Assembly (NCBI RefSeq): GCF_000424685.1
Contig: NZ_AUKJ01000020.1
Coordinates: forward strand, 62,001 to 126,000
Reading direction: 5' to 3'
From: Methylococcus capsulatus str. Texas = ATCC 19069
GTDB lineage: Bacteria; Pseudomonadota; Gammaproteobacteria; Methylococcales; Methylococcaceae
Length of the DNA: 64,000 nt
In this document: piece after piece, positions 27,962 through 36,840 of the stretch
How positions within the stretch are numbered: position 1 is the first letter of the stretch
How the letters are laid out: the number at the start of each line of letters is the position of its first letter
The notes under the pieces: model-generated
The model's database searches: none
What the model saw: the letters and a program-made list of their open reading frames with translations, nothing else
What the model was told of the DNA's origin: nothing
Program-made: the position numbers and the translations under genes

Positions 27962-28598
27962 CGGCGGCCTCCAGCCGTTCCCAGATCTCGTGATCATCCA
28001 GCACGGCATCCCCCGCCGCCATGGACACCATCAGTCCGGCGAAGGAATAGAGGGCAAGGCCCGGCGAGAGAACGGCCAGATCGGCCAGTTTGACCACGGC
28101 CACCAGGATGCCCAGCATGAACACCTCCGTCATGGCCCAGGGCGACAACTGCTCCATCCAACGGAACACCCGCTCCGCCTTCGGCGCCCGCCGTCCGAAC
28201 AGCCACAGCGGCAGCAGCACGTAGAAGAGGCAAAGCATCTTGGCCAGTGGCGCCAGCAAAGTGACGACGAACACCAGCACGGAAATCTCCCAATAGCCTT
28301 GCGAATAGAGCTCCTCGATGCCGGTCAGCAACGAGCCCTCCTGAACCCGCCCGGCGATGTTCATCCTCAGCAAGGGATAAGCATTGGCCAGGATGAACAG
28401 GACCAGGCTGGTGCATGCCAGCGCGAGCGGCTGATCCATCCTGCTGCGCTTGCGTTGAAACAGAACCGCACCACAACGGGGGCAACGCGCCTTCTGTCCC
28501 GGCTGCAACCGGGGTTTGCGGAACAGCAGATCACAGTCGTGGCAGGCGACGAGGGCGTACTCGGCGACTGCATACTCGCTCGTGCCGGATCCCATCAT
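27954..28598 (-). CDS. pqiA: PqiA-like membrane protein, first half-size copy
   Basis: A 214-residue protein with CHDCDLLF and CPRCGAVLF near the N-terminus and four transmembrane segments, including LALACTSLVLFILANAYPLL and ISVLVFVVTLLAPLAKMLCL. It is the N-terminal half of PqiA as a separate gene. PqiA-family proteins accompany MCE proteins such as PqiB and may feed lipid to the tunnel. It is 18 bases after purD in the same orientation, but the purD product is unrelated, so transcription could begin between them. Confidence 0.82.
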   Translation of the reverse strand: MMGSGTSEYAVAEYALVACHDCDLLFRKPRLQPGQKARCPRCGAVLFQRKRSRMDQPLALACTSLVLFILANAYPLLRMNIAGRVQEGSLLTGIEELYSQGYWEISVLVFVVTLLAPLAKMLCLFYVLLPLWLFGRRAPKAERVFRWMEQLSPWAMTEVFMLGILVAVVKLADLAVLSPGLALYSFAGLMVSMAAGDAVLDDHEIWERLEAAGG

Positions 28599-28616
28599 GG
28601 CCGCCAGCCGGTCCGC

Positions 28617-29900
28617 CTAGACGCCGCGCCCGATGGCACGGTGGCCGATGTCCCTGCGCCAATACGCGTCTGGCCAGCGGATCTTCTCCACCAGCCGGTA
28701 GGCGGCGGCCTGCGCCTGTGCGACGGTCTTCCCCAACGCCGTGACGCAGAGTACCCGGCCGCCGGCCGTGACCACCCGGCCGCCGTCCAGACGGGTTCCC
28801 GCATGGAACACCTTGGCGCCAGGCGCGATCGCCAGTCCCAGCCCTTCGATCACGTCGTCTTTACGATAATCGAACGGATATCCCCCGGCGGCCATGACCA
28901 CTCCGAGCGCGACACGCGGATCCCAGTCGGCCTTCACCACGTCGAGCCGCCCCTCCTCCGCGGCGCAGCAGAGATCCACCAGGTCACTGCGCAGTCGCAT
29001 CATGATGGGCTGGGTTTCCGGATCGCCGAAACGGCAGTTGAACTCCAGCACCTTGCAACCGCCGTCCGGAGCGACCATCAATCCGGCATAGAGAAACCCG
29101 GTGTAGGGCATCCCGTCCGCCTTCATGCCGGCGAGCGTCGGCAGAATGATTTCCTCCATCACCCGCTGGTGGATTTCCGGCGTCACCACCGGTGCCGGGG
29201 AATAGGCCCCCATACCGCCGGTGTTCGGGCCGCGATCGCCTTCGTCGCGCGCCTTGTGATCCTGCGAAGTCGCCATCGGCAAGGCGTGCTCGCCGTCCGC
29301 CATGACGATGAAGCTGGCTTCCTCCCCCGGCAGGAACTCCTCGACCACCACCCGGTGCCCGGCGCTGCCGAAGGCGTCGCCGGCCAGCATGTCGCGCACC
29401 GCCGCGATCGCCTCGTCCTCGCTCTGCGCCACGATCACGCCCTTGCCGGCCGCCAGCCCATCGGCCTTGACCACGATGGGCGCGCCTTTTCGGCGGATGT
29501 AGTCCTCGGCTTCCCCGGCATCGGTGAAAACCTGGTATGCCGCGGTCGGAATGCCATGGCGGGCCAGGAAATCCTTGCAAAACGCCTTGGAGCCCTCCAA
29601 CTGGGCCGCCTGCCGGGTCGGCCCGAAACAGGCCAGTCCCGCGGCCCGGAAGGCGTCGACGATACCGGCGACCAGCGGCGCCTCGGGACCGACGATGGTG
29701 AGCGTCACACCCGCTGCCTTGGCAAACTCCAGCAGGCCCGCCACATCGTCCGCCGCGATGGTCACGTTCTCCACGCCAGGCTCCAAGGCCGTGCCAGCGT
29801 TGCCGGGAGCCACGAATACTTTGCGTACGCGGGGTGACTGGGCGGCTTTCCAGGCCAGCGCGTGTTCGCGGCCACCGCTGCCCACGATGAGGATTTTCAT
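28617..29900 (-). CDS. purD: Phosphoribosylamine-glycine ligase (GAR synthetase)
   Basis: PurD catalyses the second step of purine biosynthesis. The 427-residue ATP-grasp enzyme begins MKILIVGSGGREHALAWK, the invariant family start, and shows VGPEAPLVAGIVD, RDEGDRGPNTGGMGAYSPAP, the ATP-grasp metal segment VLEFNCRFGDPETQ and AAGGYP. I chose the ATG at 29900 because the frame upstream lacks family character. The usual partner purH is not adjacent. Confidence 0.97.
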   Translation of the reverse strand: MKILIVGSGGREHALAWKAAQSPRVRKVFVAPGNAGTALEPGVENVTIAADDVAGLLEFAKAAGVTLTIVGPEAPLVAGIVDAFRAAGLACFGPTRQAAQLEGSKAFCKDFLARHGIPTAAYQVFTDAGEAEDYIRRKGAPIVVKADGLAAGKGVIVAQSEDEAIAAVRDMLAGDAFGSAGHRVVVEEFLPGEEASFIVMADGEHALPMATSQDHKARDEGDRGPNTGGMGAYSPAPVVTPEIHQRVMEEIILPTLAGMKADGMPYTGFLYAGLMVAPDGGCKVLEFNCRFGDPETQPIMMRLRSDLVDLCCAAEEGRLDVVKADWDPRVALGVVMAAGGYPFDYRKDDVIEGLGLAIAPGAKVFHAGTRLDGGRVVTAGGRVLCVTALGKTVAQAQAAAYRLVEKIRWPDAYWRRDIGHRAIGRGV

Positions 29901-30134
29901 GAAATGCGAGACTCCGGATCGATTTAGGGGAAACTGCCTGCTCGCCACGCGGAGGGGAATGGTATTACGCCCGCACCACCCGGGCCATCGCGCCTGCCGC
30001 TTCGGCTGAGGTGAGCGCAATTATACGCCCTGGGCGGGTCGGGACATGGCATACTGTGAGACTTCGATGATTCACGCCACGCGGATGATGATCCGACAGC
30101 CACACCCCAGGCGCCGGCGGCCGGGTGAAAAATC

Positions 30135-30686
30135 ATGAAGTACTGCAGCCAGTGCGCCGCGCCGCTGCGCCTGGGAATCCCGGCGGGAGACGACCGGCCC
30201 CGCCACATCTGCGATGCCTGCGGCACCATCCATTATCGCAACCCCAAGGTGATAGCCGGCTGCATTCCCGTGTGGAACGGCCAGGTCCTGCTGTGCCGGC
30301 GCGCCATCGAGCCGCGCCACGGGTTCTGGACCCTGCCCGCCGGCTTCATGGAACTGGGAGAGACGCTGGAGCAGGCGGCCGAACGCGAGTCCTACGAGGA
30401 AGCCACCGCGCGGGTGCGGATCGATTCACTTTACACCCTGTTCAGCCTGCCGCACCTGTCGCAGGTCTATGCCTTCTTCCGAGCCGAGCTGCTCAGCCCG
30501 GACGTGGCCGCCGGCCTGGAAAGCCTGGAAACGCGGCTGTTCGAAGAAACGGAAATCCCCTGGGACGAACTGGCTTTCGAAACCGTCCACCGCTCGCTCG
30601 CCCTGTTCTTCGAAGACCGGCGCAACGGGGCCTTCGGCCTGCATGTGGAAACCCTGGGCCCGGACGACCGCCTGATTCGCGATTAG
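30135..30686 (+). CDS. Zinc-ribbon Nudix hydrolase
   Basis: A 183-residue Nudix protein with an N-terminal zinc ribbon (CSQC...CDAC at residues 4-30) and a complete Nudix box, GFMELGETLEQAAERESYEEATA, at about residues 71-93 (quoted as the core GxxxxxE...REx2EE). This layout resembles NudC-like and ADP-ribose/NADH pyrophosphatase relatives, but it lacks the long N-terminal domain of NudC, so the substrate is open. It starts a plus-strand run with RNase AM and tag, 5 bases before the next start. Confidence 0.85.
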   Translation: MKYCSQCAAPLRLGIPAGDDRPRHICDACGTIHYRNPKVIAGCIPVWNGQVLLCRRAIEPRHGFWTLPAGFMELGETLEQAAERESYEEATARVRIDSLYTLFSLPHLSQVYAFFRAELLSPDVAAGLESLETRLFEETEIPWDELAFETVHRSLALFFEDRRNGAFGLHVETLGPDDRLIRD

Positions 30687-30691
30687 AGCCT

Positions 30692-31525
30692 TTGTACGAC
30701 CTGCACGCCCATTCGACGGCCTCCGACGGCACGCTCTCCCCGACCGAACTGGTGCGCGCCGCCACCGCCGGCGGTATCCGCACGCTCGCCCTGACCGACC
30801 ATGACTCGGTGGCCGGTCTGAAGGAAGCCGGCGCCGCGGCGGCCGAAGCGGGCCTGTGTTTGATTCCCGGTGTCGAACTGTCGGTGACCTGGGAATCGCG
30901 GACCATCCACGTCGTAGGCTTGAACATCGTCCCGGATCATGCCGGTCTGAACCAAGGCATGCGCCGGCTCCAGGCCGTGCGCTTCGAACGGGCGCAGGAA
31001 ATGGACCGGCGGCTGACGAAGAAAGGCATTCCCGGCACACTCGAAATCGCGGTGGGGCTGGCTGGCGCCGGCATGGTCACCCGCACCCATTTCGCCCGCG
31101 CCCTGGTGCAGCTCGGCCAGGCCGCGACCGTACGGGACGTCTTCGACAAGTTCCTGACCCAGGGCAAGCCGGGCCATGTCCCCACCGTGTGGGCCGAAAT
31201 GACCGCCGCCGTCGGCTGGATCATCGAGGCGGGGGGCGTTGCGGTGCTGGCGCACCCGCAACGCTACAAGATGACCGGAAGCTGGATCGGCCGCCTCGCC
31301 GGCGACTTCAAAGCCGCCGGCGGCGAGGCGATCGAGGTCGTTTCCGGCAACGCCACTTCGTCCGACATCCAGGCCAACGCCGCCATCGCCCGCCGCCACG
31401 GACTGTTGGCATCGGTCGGTTCCGACTACCATGGTCCCGAGCAGAGCTGGCTGAAGCTCGGAAGAATTCCGCCGCTGCCGGCCGGCCTCACGCCGGTCTG
31501 GAGCCGCTGGGAGGACGCCCGGTGA
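30692..31525 (+). CDS. rnm: PHP-domain 5'-3' exoribonuclease (RNase AM, YciV/TrpH type)
   Basis: A 277-residue PHP-superfamily phosphoesterase. The four PHP motifs are visible: LYDLHAHSTASDG at the N-terminus, TDHDSVAGL, the middle histidine in VLAHPQRYK, and SVGSDYHGP near the C-terminus. E. coli YciV (RNase AM) trims 5' ends of rRNA precursors. The start is taken as TTG at 30692, because HAH must be within the first residues and no ATG or GTG is available; the Nudix stop lies 5 bases before it. It overlaps tag by 4 bases. Confidence 0.85.
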   Translation: MYDLHAHSTASDGTLSPTELVRAATAGGIRTLALTDHDSVAGLKEAGAAAAEAGLCLIPGVELSVTWESRTIHVVGLNIVPDHAGLNQGMRRLQAVRFERAQEMDRRLTKKGIPGTLEIAVGLAGAGMVTRTHFARALVQLGQAATVRDVFDKFLTQGKPGHVPTVWAEMTAAVGWIIEAGGVAVLAHPQRYKMTGSWIGRLAGDFKAAGGEAIEVVSGNATSSDIQANAAIARRHGLLASVGSDYHGPEQSWLKLGRIPPLPAGLTPVWSRWEDAR

Positions 31526-32097
31526 GCCCCATCATCCGGTGCGCCTGGGCGCTGCGCAGCCCGGAGGAAACCGTCTACCACGACACGGAATGGGGCGTTC
31601 CCCTGCACGACGACGTGAAACTGTTCGAATACCTGGTATTGGACGGGGCGCAGGCCGGACTGAGCTGGACCACCATCGTCAAGAAGCGGGAGGCCTACCG
31701 GCAGGCTTTCGACGGCTTCGATCCGGCAGCCGTCGCCCGCTACGACGAGGCCAGGATCGCCGCCCTGCTGGCCAACCCCGGCATCGTGCGCAACCGTCTG
31801 AAAATAGAATCCGCGGTGCGCAATGCCCGGGTCTATCTGCGCATCCAGGATGAGTTCGGCAGCTTCGACGATTACCTGTGGCGGTTCGTCGACGGCATGC
31901 CGGTACGGAACGCCTGGCGCCACCCGCGCGAAATCCCGGCGCGCACGCCGCTATCGGATACGCTCAGTCGGGACCTGAAACGCCGAGGCTGCAACTTCGT
32001 GGGCTCCACCATCTGCTACGCCTTCATGCAGGCGGCGGGGCTCGTGAACGACCACCTCGTCGACTGCTTCCGCTGGAGCGAGGTGAACGGCGGCTGA
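31522..32097 (+). CDS. tag: DNA-3-methyladenine glycosylase I
   Basis: Tag removes 3-methyladenine from alkylated DNA. The 191-residue protein has the family segments RCAWALRSPEETVYHDTEWG (start, with Cys and His/zinc residues), LVLDGAQAGLSWTTIVKKRE (catalytic Glu/Trp region), and KRRGCNFVGSTICYAFMQAAGLVNDH, broken here to landmarks. The start is GTG at 31522, overlapping the RNase AM stop as GTGA, with GGGAGGA upstream. Length equals E. coli Tag. Confidence 0.95.
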   Translation: MSPIIRCAWALRSPEETVYHDTEWGVPLHDDVKLFEYLVLDGAQAGLSWTTIVKKREAYRQAFDGFDPAAVARYDEARIAALLANPGIVRNRLKIESAVRNARVYLRIQDEFGSFDDYLWRFVDGMPVRNAWRHPREIPARTPLSDTLSRDLKRRGCNFVGSTICYAFMQAAGLVNDHLVDCFRWSEVNGG

Positions 32098-32143
32098 TCC
32101 GCCGGTCTAACCAGAAACTTCAAACTCGTCGAAGGGCGCTTCC

Positions 32144-32527
32144 ATGCCGTTATGGTTGATCCTGGTAATCATCGGTATCCTCGGCGGCCTCGCCGCCGGC
32201 TTCTTCGGAATCGGCGGCGGATTGGTGATCGTGCCGGCGCTCGTTTACTGGGCAGGTTATTCTCAGCACATGGCAACAGGAACGTCTGTGGCGGTCCTGC
32301 TCCCCCCCATCGGCATCGCGGCGGCGGTCGAGTACTACCGGCACGGAAACGTGGATGTCCGGGCCGCCCTCATTCTGGCCGTGACCATGCTGATCGGTTC
32401 CTGGGTGGGCGCCTACTTCGCCAATCAGATTCCAGGCCCCTATCTTCGCCTCATGTTCGGCATTTTCGTATGGATCGTCGGGATATACCTCATCTATGGC
32501 GCTTGCGAACGTCTGGGCTGGCTGTGA
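32144..32527 (+). CDS. Half-length TauE/SafE-family membrane protein
   Basis: A 127-residue membrane protein with four hydrophobic segments and the TauE/SafE motif GGLAAGFFGIGGGLVIVPAL near the N-terminus. Typical family members have two such halves and about 250 residues; this is one repeat, ending naturally with a stop after LIYGACERLGWL. It may act as a homodimer. Substrate (sulfite, sulfoacetate or other small anion) unknown. Alone between tag and the lipoprotein gene. Confidence 0.75.
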   Translation: MPLWLILVIIGILGGLAAGFFGIGGGLVIVPALVYWAGYSQHMATGTSVAVLLPPIGIAAAVEYYRHGNVDVRAALILAVTMLIGSWVGAYFANQIPGPYLRLMFGIFVWIVGIYLIYGACERLGWL

Positions 32528-32690
32528 CCGCGTCTTCTACGGTCTTCGTCTTCCGTCTCCTTTGGCGGAAGGACCGCGGAGATCGTGACCGTCGGCTCCT
32601 TCTGCTTAGGCCGATATCCCATGACCGACCGCCCGCGCCCCCGACCCGGGCACCCTGACCTTACCCCTCGAGCAATACATCGGAGCTCCC

Positions 32691-33248
32691 ATGTCCAGAC
32701 TTTTTCCCCCAAAATCGATGACGGTGTCCGTCTTTGCCTGTCTTCTCGGCGCATGCGCCCAGCATGTCGACATCTCGTACCAACCCGCCAACCTGTCGAA
32801 AGGGAGCGGGGAGATCCGTGTCGAAACGTTTGAATATCTCCCTGCCGCGAAGGGCGATGTCGAGCCCAACGAAGCACAACAAGACAAATCGGGCCTGGCC
32901 TCCACCTTTTTCCAGGAAAACGTCGATGCCCTGTTCACCGGTGCCCTCAAGAAAGAGCTCGGTTCCTCCGGCTATGCACTGTCGGATGGTGGGTCGCGCA
33001 GCATATCCGGTGAAATCCGGCGCTTCAGTTTCGACTGGGTTGGCATGACCGGAATGAAGTTCGATATCGTCGTTCACTTCACGGTCGCGACGAACGGTAA
33101 GGTGGTTTACTCGAACGTGCTTGAAGCCACTCGTGAGGCCCGCCAGGAAGACCATAAACTGGATGCCCCCTCGGAACCGATCGAGCTTGCCATGGCCGAC
33201 TGCATCGGTCGATTCATCCGGGATGCCCAGAAGAAAGGCGCCCTTTGA
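32691..33248 (+). CDS. Predicted lipoprotein of unknown function
   Basis: A 185-residue protein with a lipoprotein signal: hydrophobic MTVSVFACLLGAC, lipobox LGAC ending at about residue 22. The mature protein contains RVETFEYLPAAKGDVEPNEAQQ broken by a predicted helix, then a beta-rich part (SGEIRRFSFDW, KFDIVVHFTVATNGKVVYS). The fold resembles YajG-like lipoproteins, but I would not assign a name. It stands alone, with 163 bases upstream and the convergent rpiA downstream. Confidence 0.7.
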   Translation: MSRLFPPKSMTVSVFACLLGACAQHVDISYQPANLSKGSGEIRVETFEYLPAAKGDVEPNEAQQDKSGLASTFFQENVDALFTGALKKELGSSGYALSDGGSRSISGEIRRFSFDWVGMTGMKFDIVVHFTVATNGKVVYSNVLEATREARQEDHKLDAPSEPIELAMADCIGRFIRDAQKKGAL

Positions 33249-33377
33249 ACTGACAGGGCATTGGGTTTGAAGGGCGTTTTGCCGATAACCGTTCACGCTC
33301 GGGTATCTTGCCGGGACCGCGGCCATCCTGGCCCGCGATCCCGACCGGCGCCCCCCTCTCGGGGGGACCCACCGACC

Positions 33378-34049
33378 TCAAGGGAGCGTGCGCACGCCGC
33401 TGGGCGATCCGATCAGCACGACGTCCGCCGGCCGCAGTGCGAACACGCCGTTGCAGACCACCCCGGGGATATCGTTGATTCGGCGTTCCAGCTCGACCGG
33501 ATCGGTGATGGTGAGGTTGTGCACGTCGAGAATCACATTGCCATTGTCGGTGATGCAGTTCTCCCGCCACACCGGCGTGCCCCCCAGTTCCACCAGGCGG
33601 CGGGCGACCAGGCTGCGCGCCATCGGGATCACCTCGACCGGCAGCGGGAACTTGCCCAGCACGTCGACGCACTTGGTCTCATCGACGATGCAGACGAACT
33701 TGCGGCTGGCCTCCGCCACGATCTTCTCGCGGGTCAGGGCCGCGCCGCCGCCCTTGATCATCTGCTTGGCGGCATTGACTTCATCGGCGCCGTCCACGTA
33801 GACATCCAGGGTGCCGGCGGCGTTGAGGTCGAGCACCGGGATGCCGATCTTCTTCAGACGCTCGGAGCTGGCCTGGGAGCTGGACACCGCACCTTCGATC
33901 CCGCCTTTGAGATCGGCCAGTAAATCAATAAAATGGTTCACGGTCGAGCCGGTTCCCACCCCCAGGATGGTGACGTCCTTGACATAATCCAATGCCGCTT
34001 CGGCGACTTTCCGTTTGAGTTCGTCTTGAGTCATTGCCTTATCTGCCAT
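33378..34049 (-). CDS. rpiA: Ribose-5-phosphate isomerase A
   Basis: RpiA interconverts ribose-5-phosphate and ribulose-5-phosphate in the pentose phosphate pathway. The 223-residue protein shows [47 protein letters not shown] (catalytic Asp/Glu region) and [13 protein letters not shown], all diagnostic. It ends at 33378; the 75-base gap to ilvA start holds divergent promoters. An in-frame ATG five codons in (MTQDEL) is an alternative start. Confidence 0.96.
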   Translation of the reverse strand: MADKAMTQDELKRKVAEAALDYVKDVTILGVGTGSTVNHFIDLLADLKGGIEGAVSSSQASSERLKKIGIPVLDLNAAGTLDVYVDGADEVNAAKQMIKGGGAALTREKIVAEASRKFVCIVDETKCVDVLGKFPLPVEVIPMARSLVARRLVELGGTPVWRENCITDNGNVILDVHNLTITDPVELERRINDIPGVVCNGVFALRPADVVLIGSPSGVRTLP

Positions 34050-34124
34050 CGTGTGTGATCAAACCGGTGGCGGATGATACTGGGAAAACCGCCCCGCTGC
34101 CATGATGGCCCCCTGCCCCGAACC

Positions 34125-35654
34125 ATGCTGCAAAAATACATAGAGAAGATTCTGCGCGCCCGTGTCTACGACGTGGCCCAGGAGACCCCGCTGGACCCGG
34201 CGCCCGGCCTGTCGCGGCGGCTGGACAACACGGTGCTGATCAAGCGCGAGGACCTGCAGCCGGTGTTCTCGTTCAAGCTGCGCGGCGCCTACAACAAGAT
34301 CGCCTCGCTCACACCCGAGGCGCGCGCGGCCGGCGTGATCGCGGCCTCCGCCGGCAACCACGCCCAGGGCGTGGCACTGGCGGCGCAGCGGCTGGGCATC
34401 CGCGCCGTGATCGTGATGCCTTGCACCACCCCGCAGATCAAGGTCGATGCGGTGCGCAACCGAGGCGGTGAGGTCGTACTGCATGGCGACGCCTATGACG
34501 AAGCCTACGAACATGCGCTGGAACTGGCCCGCGAGCAGGGCCTGACCTTCGTCCACCCCTACGACGATCCGGAAGTCATCGCCGGGCAAGGCACCATCGG
34601 CATGGAAATCCTGCGCCAGCACCAGGACGCCATCCACGCCATCTTCGTGCCTGTGGGCGGCGGCGGATTGATCGCCGGCATCGCCGCCTACGTCAAGTTC
34701 GTGCGACCGGACATCCGCGTCATCGGCGTGGAACCAGTGGACTCCGACTGCCTGCACCGGGCGCTGAAAGCCAAGCGGCGGGTGATCCTGAAGCAGGTGG
34801 GCCTGTTCGCCGACGGCGTCGCGGTGAAGCAGGTCGGCAAGGAACCGTTCCATCTCGCCCACCAGTGGGTGGACGAGGTCGTGACCGTCGACACCGACGA
34901 AATCTGCGCCGCCATCAAGGACATCTTCGACGACACCCGCTCCATCGCCGAGCCGGCGGGCGCGCTGGGCATCGCCGGGCTCAAGAAATACGTGGCCGAA
35001 ACAGGAATCAAGAACGCGTGCCTGGTGGCGATCGAAAGCGGCGCCAACATCAACTTCGACCGGCTGCGCCACGTCGCCGAGCGCGCCGAGATCGGCGAAA
35101 AGCGCGAACTGCTGCTGGCAGTGACGATCCCCGAGCGGCCCGGCAGCTTCCTCGAATTCTGCCGGGTGCTGGGCCGCCGCAACATCACCGAATTCAACTA
35201 CCGCTTCTTCGACGAAAAGGCCGCCCAGGTCTTCGTCGGCCTCCCGGTGGCGAGCGGCGCGATCGACCGCGAAAGCCTGGTCCGCGAATTCGAACGCCAG
35301 GGTTTCGGCGTGCTCGACCTGACCGGCAACGAACTCGCCATCGAACACATCCGCTACATGGTCGGCGGCCACGCGCCGAAACTGCTGGACGAACAGGTCT
35401 ACAGCTTCGAATTCCCCGAGCGACCCGGCGCCCTGCTGCGCTTCCTGTCCATCATGGGCGGGCGCTGGAACATCAGCCTGTTCCATTACCGCAACCACGG
35501 CGCCGCCTTCGGCCGGGTACTGATGGGCATCCAGGTGCCGAAACCGGAACGCAAGGCCTTCCGGGAATTCCTCGAAGCCATCGGCTACGCCTTCAAGGAG
35601 GAAACCCAAAATCCCGCCTACCGGCTGTTCGCGGGGGGCAGCGAGCGGGGGTGA
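34125..35654 (+). CDS. ilvA: Threonine dehydratase, biosynthetic
   Basis: IlvA deaminates threonine to 2-oxobutanoate, the first step of isoleucine synthesis. The 509-residue protein has the PLP lysine in SFKLRGAYNKI (Lys51), the SAGNHAQGVA loop, the phosphate-binding VPVGGGGLIAGI and two C-terminal ACT-like regulatory domains (starting near ERPGSFLEF and ERPGALLRF), which mediate isoleucine feedback. I chose ATG 34125 (MLQKYIEKIL); upstream frame lacks family character. Confidence 0.96.
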   Translation: MLQKYIEKILRARVYDVAQETPLDPAPGLSRRLDNTVLIKREDLQPVFSFKLRGAYNKIASLTPEARAAGVIAASAGNHAQGVALAAQRLGIRAVIVMPCTTPQIKVDAVRNRGGEVVLHGDAYDEAYEHALELAREQGLTFVHPYDDPEVIAGQGTIGMEILRQHQDAIHAIFVPVGGGGLIAGIAAYVKFVRPDIRVIGVEPVDSDCLHRALKAKRRVILKQVGLFADGVAVKQVGKEPFHLAHQWVDEVVTVDTDEICAAIKDIFDDTRSIAEPAGALGIAGLKKYVAETGIKNACLVAIESGANINFDRLRHVAERAEIGEKRELLLAVTIPERPGSFLEFCRVLGRRNITEFNYRFFDEKAAQVFVGLPVASGAIDRESLVREFERQGFGVLDLTGNELAIEHIRYMVGGHAPKLLDEQVYSFEFPERPGALLRFLSIMGGRWNISLFHYRNHGAAFGRVLMGIQVPKPERKAFREFLEAIGYAFKEETQNPAYRLFAGGSERG

Positions 35655-35739
35655 TCGTTCTTGCGCCCAAATATCGTCCGATCACGCTGCACTCATCGGA
35701 CCCGCGTGAACCAGGAAAGCCCATCTGCCCCGGGAGAAT

Positions 35740-36198
35740 TCACTCCAGGGACAGGATGAAATTCCACTGATCCGGGCTGACCGGCATCACCGACAGCCGG
35801 TTGGCCTTGCGCACCAAGGCCAGCCCTGCAAGTTCCGGCCTGTCTCGCAATTCGCTCAGGGCGATGGTGCGGCGCAGCTTGCGCACGAAGCGGACGTCCA
35901 CCATGAACCAGCGCGGAGCCTCCGGCTTGCTGGCCGGATCGTAATGCTTGTGGTCGGGGTCGAAGGCCGTGAAATCCGGATAGGCTTCCCGCGCGATTTC
36001 GGCGATGCCGACCACGCCGGGCACGTCGCAGTTCGAGTGGTAGAACAGCACGCCGTCTCCCACTTTCATTTCATCCCGCATCATGTTGCGGGCCTGGTAG
36101 TTGCGAACCCCGTCCCAGGGTTCGGTCTGGGCCGGACGCGCCGCCAGATCGTCGATACCGAACTCGCCAGGCTCGGTTTTCATCAGCCAGTAACGCAT
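35740..36198 (-). CDS. EVE-domain (thymocyte nuclear protein 1-like) protein
   Basis: A 152-residue single EVE domain. It opens MRYWLMKTEPGEFGIDDL and has WDGVRNYQARNMMRD, the predicted base-flipping region, with VLFYHSNCDVPGVVGIAEI and a basic PRWFMVDVRFVRKL segment. EVE domains bind modified bases (5-methyl/hydroxymethyl-cytosine) and are enriched near defence genes; this one lies beside the island but is also a common stand-alone proteobacterial gene. Confidence 0.9.
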   Translation of the reverse strand: MRYWLMKTEPGEFGIDDLAARPAQTEPWDGVRNYQARNMMRDEMKVGDGVLFYHSNCDVPGVVGIAEIAREAYPDFTAFDPDHKHYDPASKPEAPRWFMVDVRFVRKLRRTIALSELRDRPELAGLALVRKANRLSVMPVSPDQWNFILSLE

Positions 36199-36321
36199 GG
36201 TAAGTCCCGGATGCTCCAGAAAAGTCTATTTATCATTGATTATATGGAACGTTGTGCCGACGTCTCGTCTTGTGAGTTCCACCCAGAATCCCTAACATCC
36301 CGCCCAAAAAGCACGTCACCC

Positions 36322-36814
36322 ATGGGAAAGCTGGCTGCCGTCACCTGCGAATCCGCCAAGCCGGACAGGAGGCGTGATCGTCTGGGCGACGGCGACGGAC
36401 TTTTCCTGCGCATACGCCCTCAGGGCACGAAAACCTGGCTCATCGAATACGAATTCGGCGGCAAGCGCAGAAAATACACCATCGGCGCATATTCCCGCGA
36501 GGGCGCCCCCGGGCGACAGCCTTCCCGAATGGCTGCGCCATGGCCGTCTTTCCCTGAGCCAGGCCCGCGCCATCGCCGGCAACTGGAAGGATGCCCGACG
36601 CGCCGGGCACGATCCCGTCGCCGAATGGGAAGCGCAGCTTGCGCGCGAGCGGAAAGCCGGGGCCGCGAAGAAGGCCGCCGAGGAAACAGCCGAAACCGCA
36701 CACCCCTCCGTCCGCCAGGCCATCGACACTTTCATGGCCCGCCACATGGCAGGAAGATCGGTCCGGGGAGCTAATGCATCCCCCTGCCCAGTGGTGGAAC
36801 GGATGTTTCGGTAA
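36322..36814 (+). pseudogene. P4-type tyrosine integrase, frameshifted and truncated
   Basis: The frame from ATG 36322 encodes the arm-type DNA-binding domain of P4-like integrases (LGDGDGLFLRIRPQGTKTWL, then FGGKRRKYTIGAYS). At about 36505, in a C-rich run, coding continues in the +1 frame (SLSQARAIAGNWKDARRAG, then the core-binding start HPSVRQAIDTFMARHMAG) and then ends. The catalytic domain with the R-H-R-Y residues is absent. So it is a dead integrase marking the left side of the island. Upstream 36199-36321 shows no obvious tRNA or attachment repeat. Confidence 0.85.
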
Positions 36815-36840
36815 CGAATCCTGAACGAGGAACGACGAAC

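Noticed and set aside
27281-28598. Single frameshifted pqiA
   Set aside because: Each half has a complete domain and its own start; coupling by GTGGCTGA overlap is typical of adjacent genes.
34059-35609. 516-codon frame antisense to ilvA
   Set aside because: High GC third positions give long antisense frames; product lacks motifs and is the mirror of a clear ilvA.
35740-36198. EVE-domain gene as a fifth member of the defence cassette
   Set aside because: It is on the other strand and on the far side of the integrase remnant; stand-alone EVE genes are common in proteobacteria.
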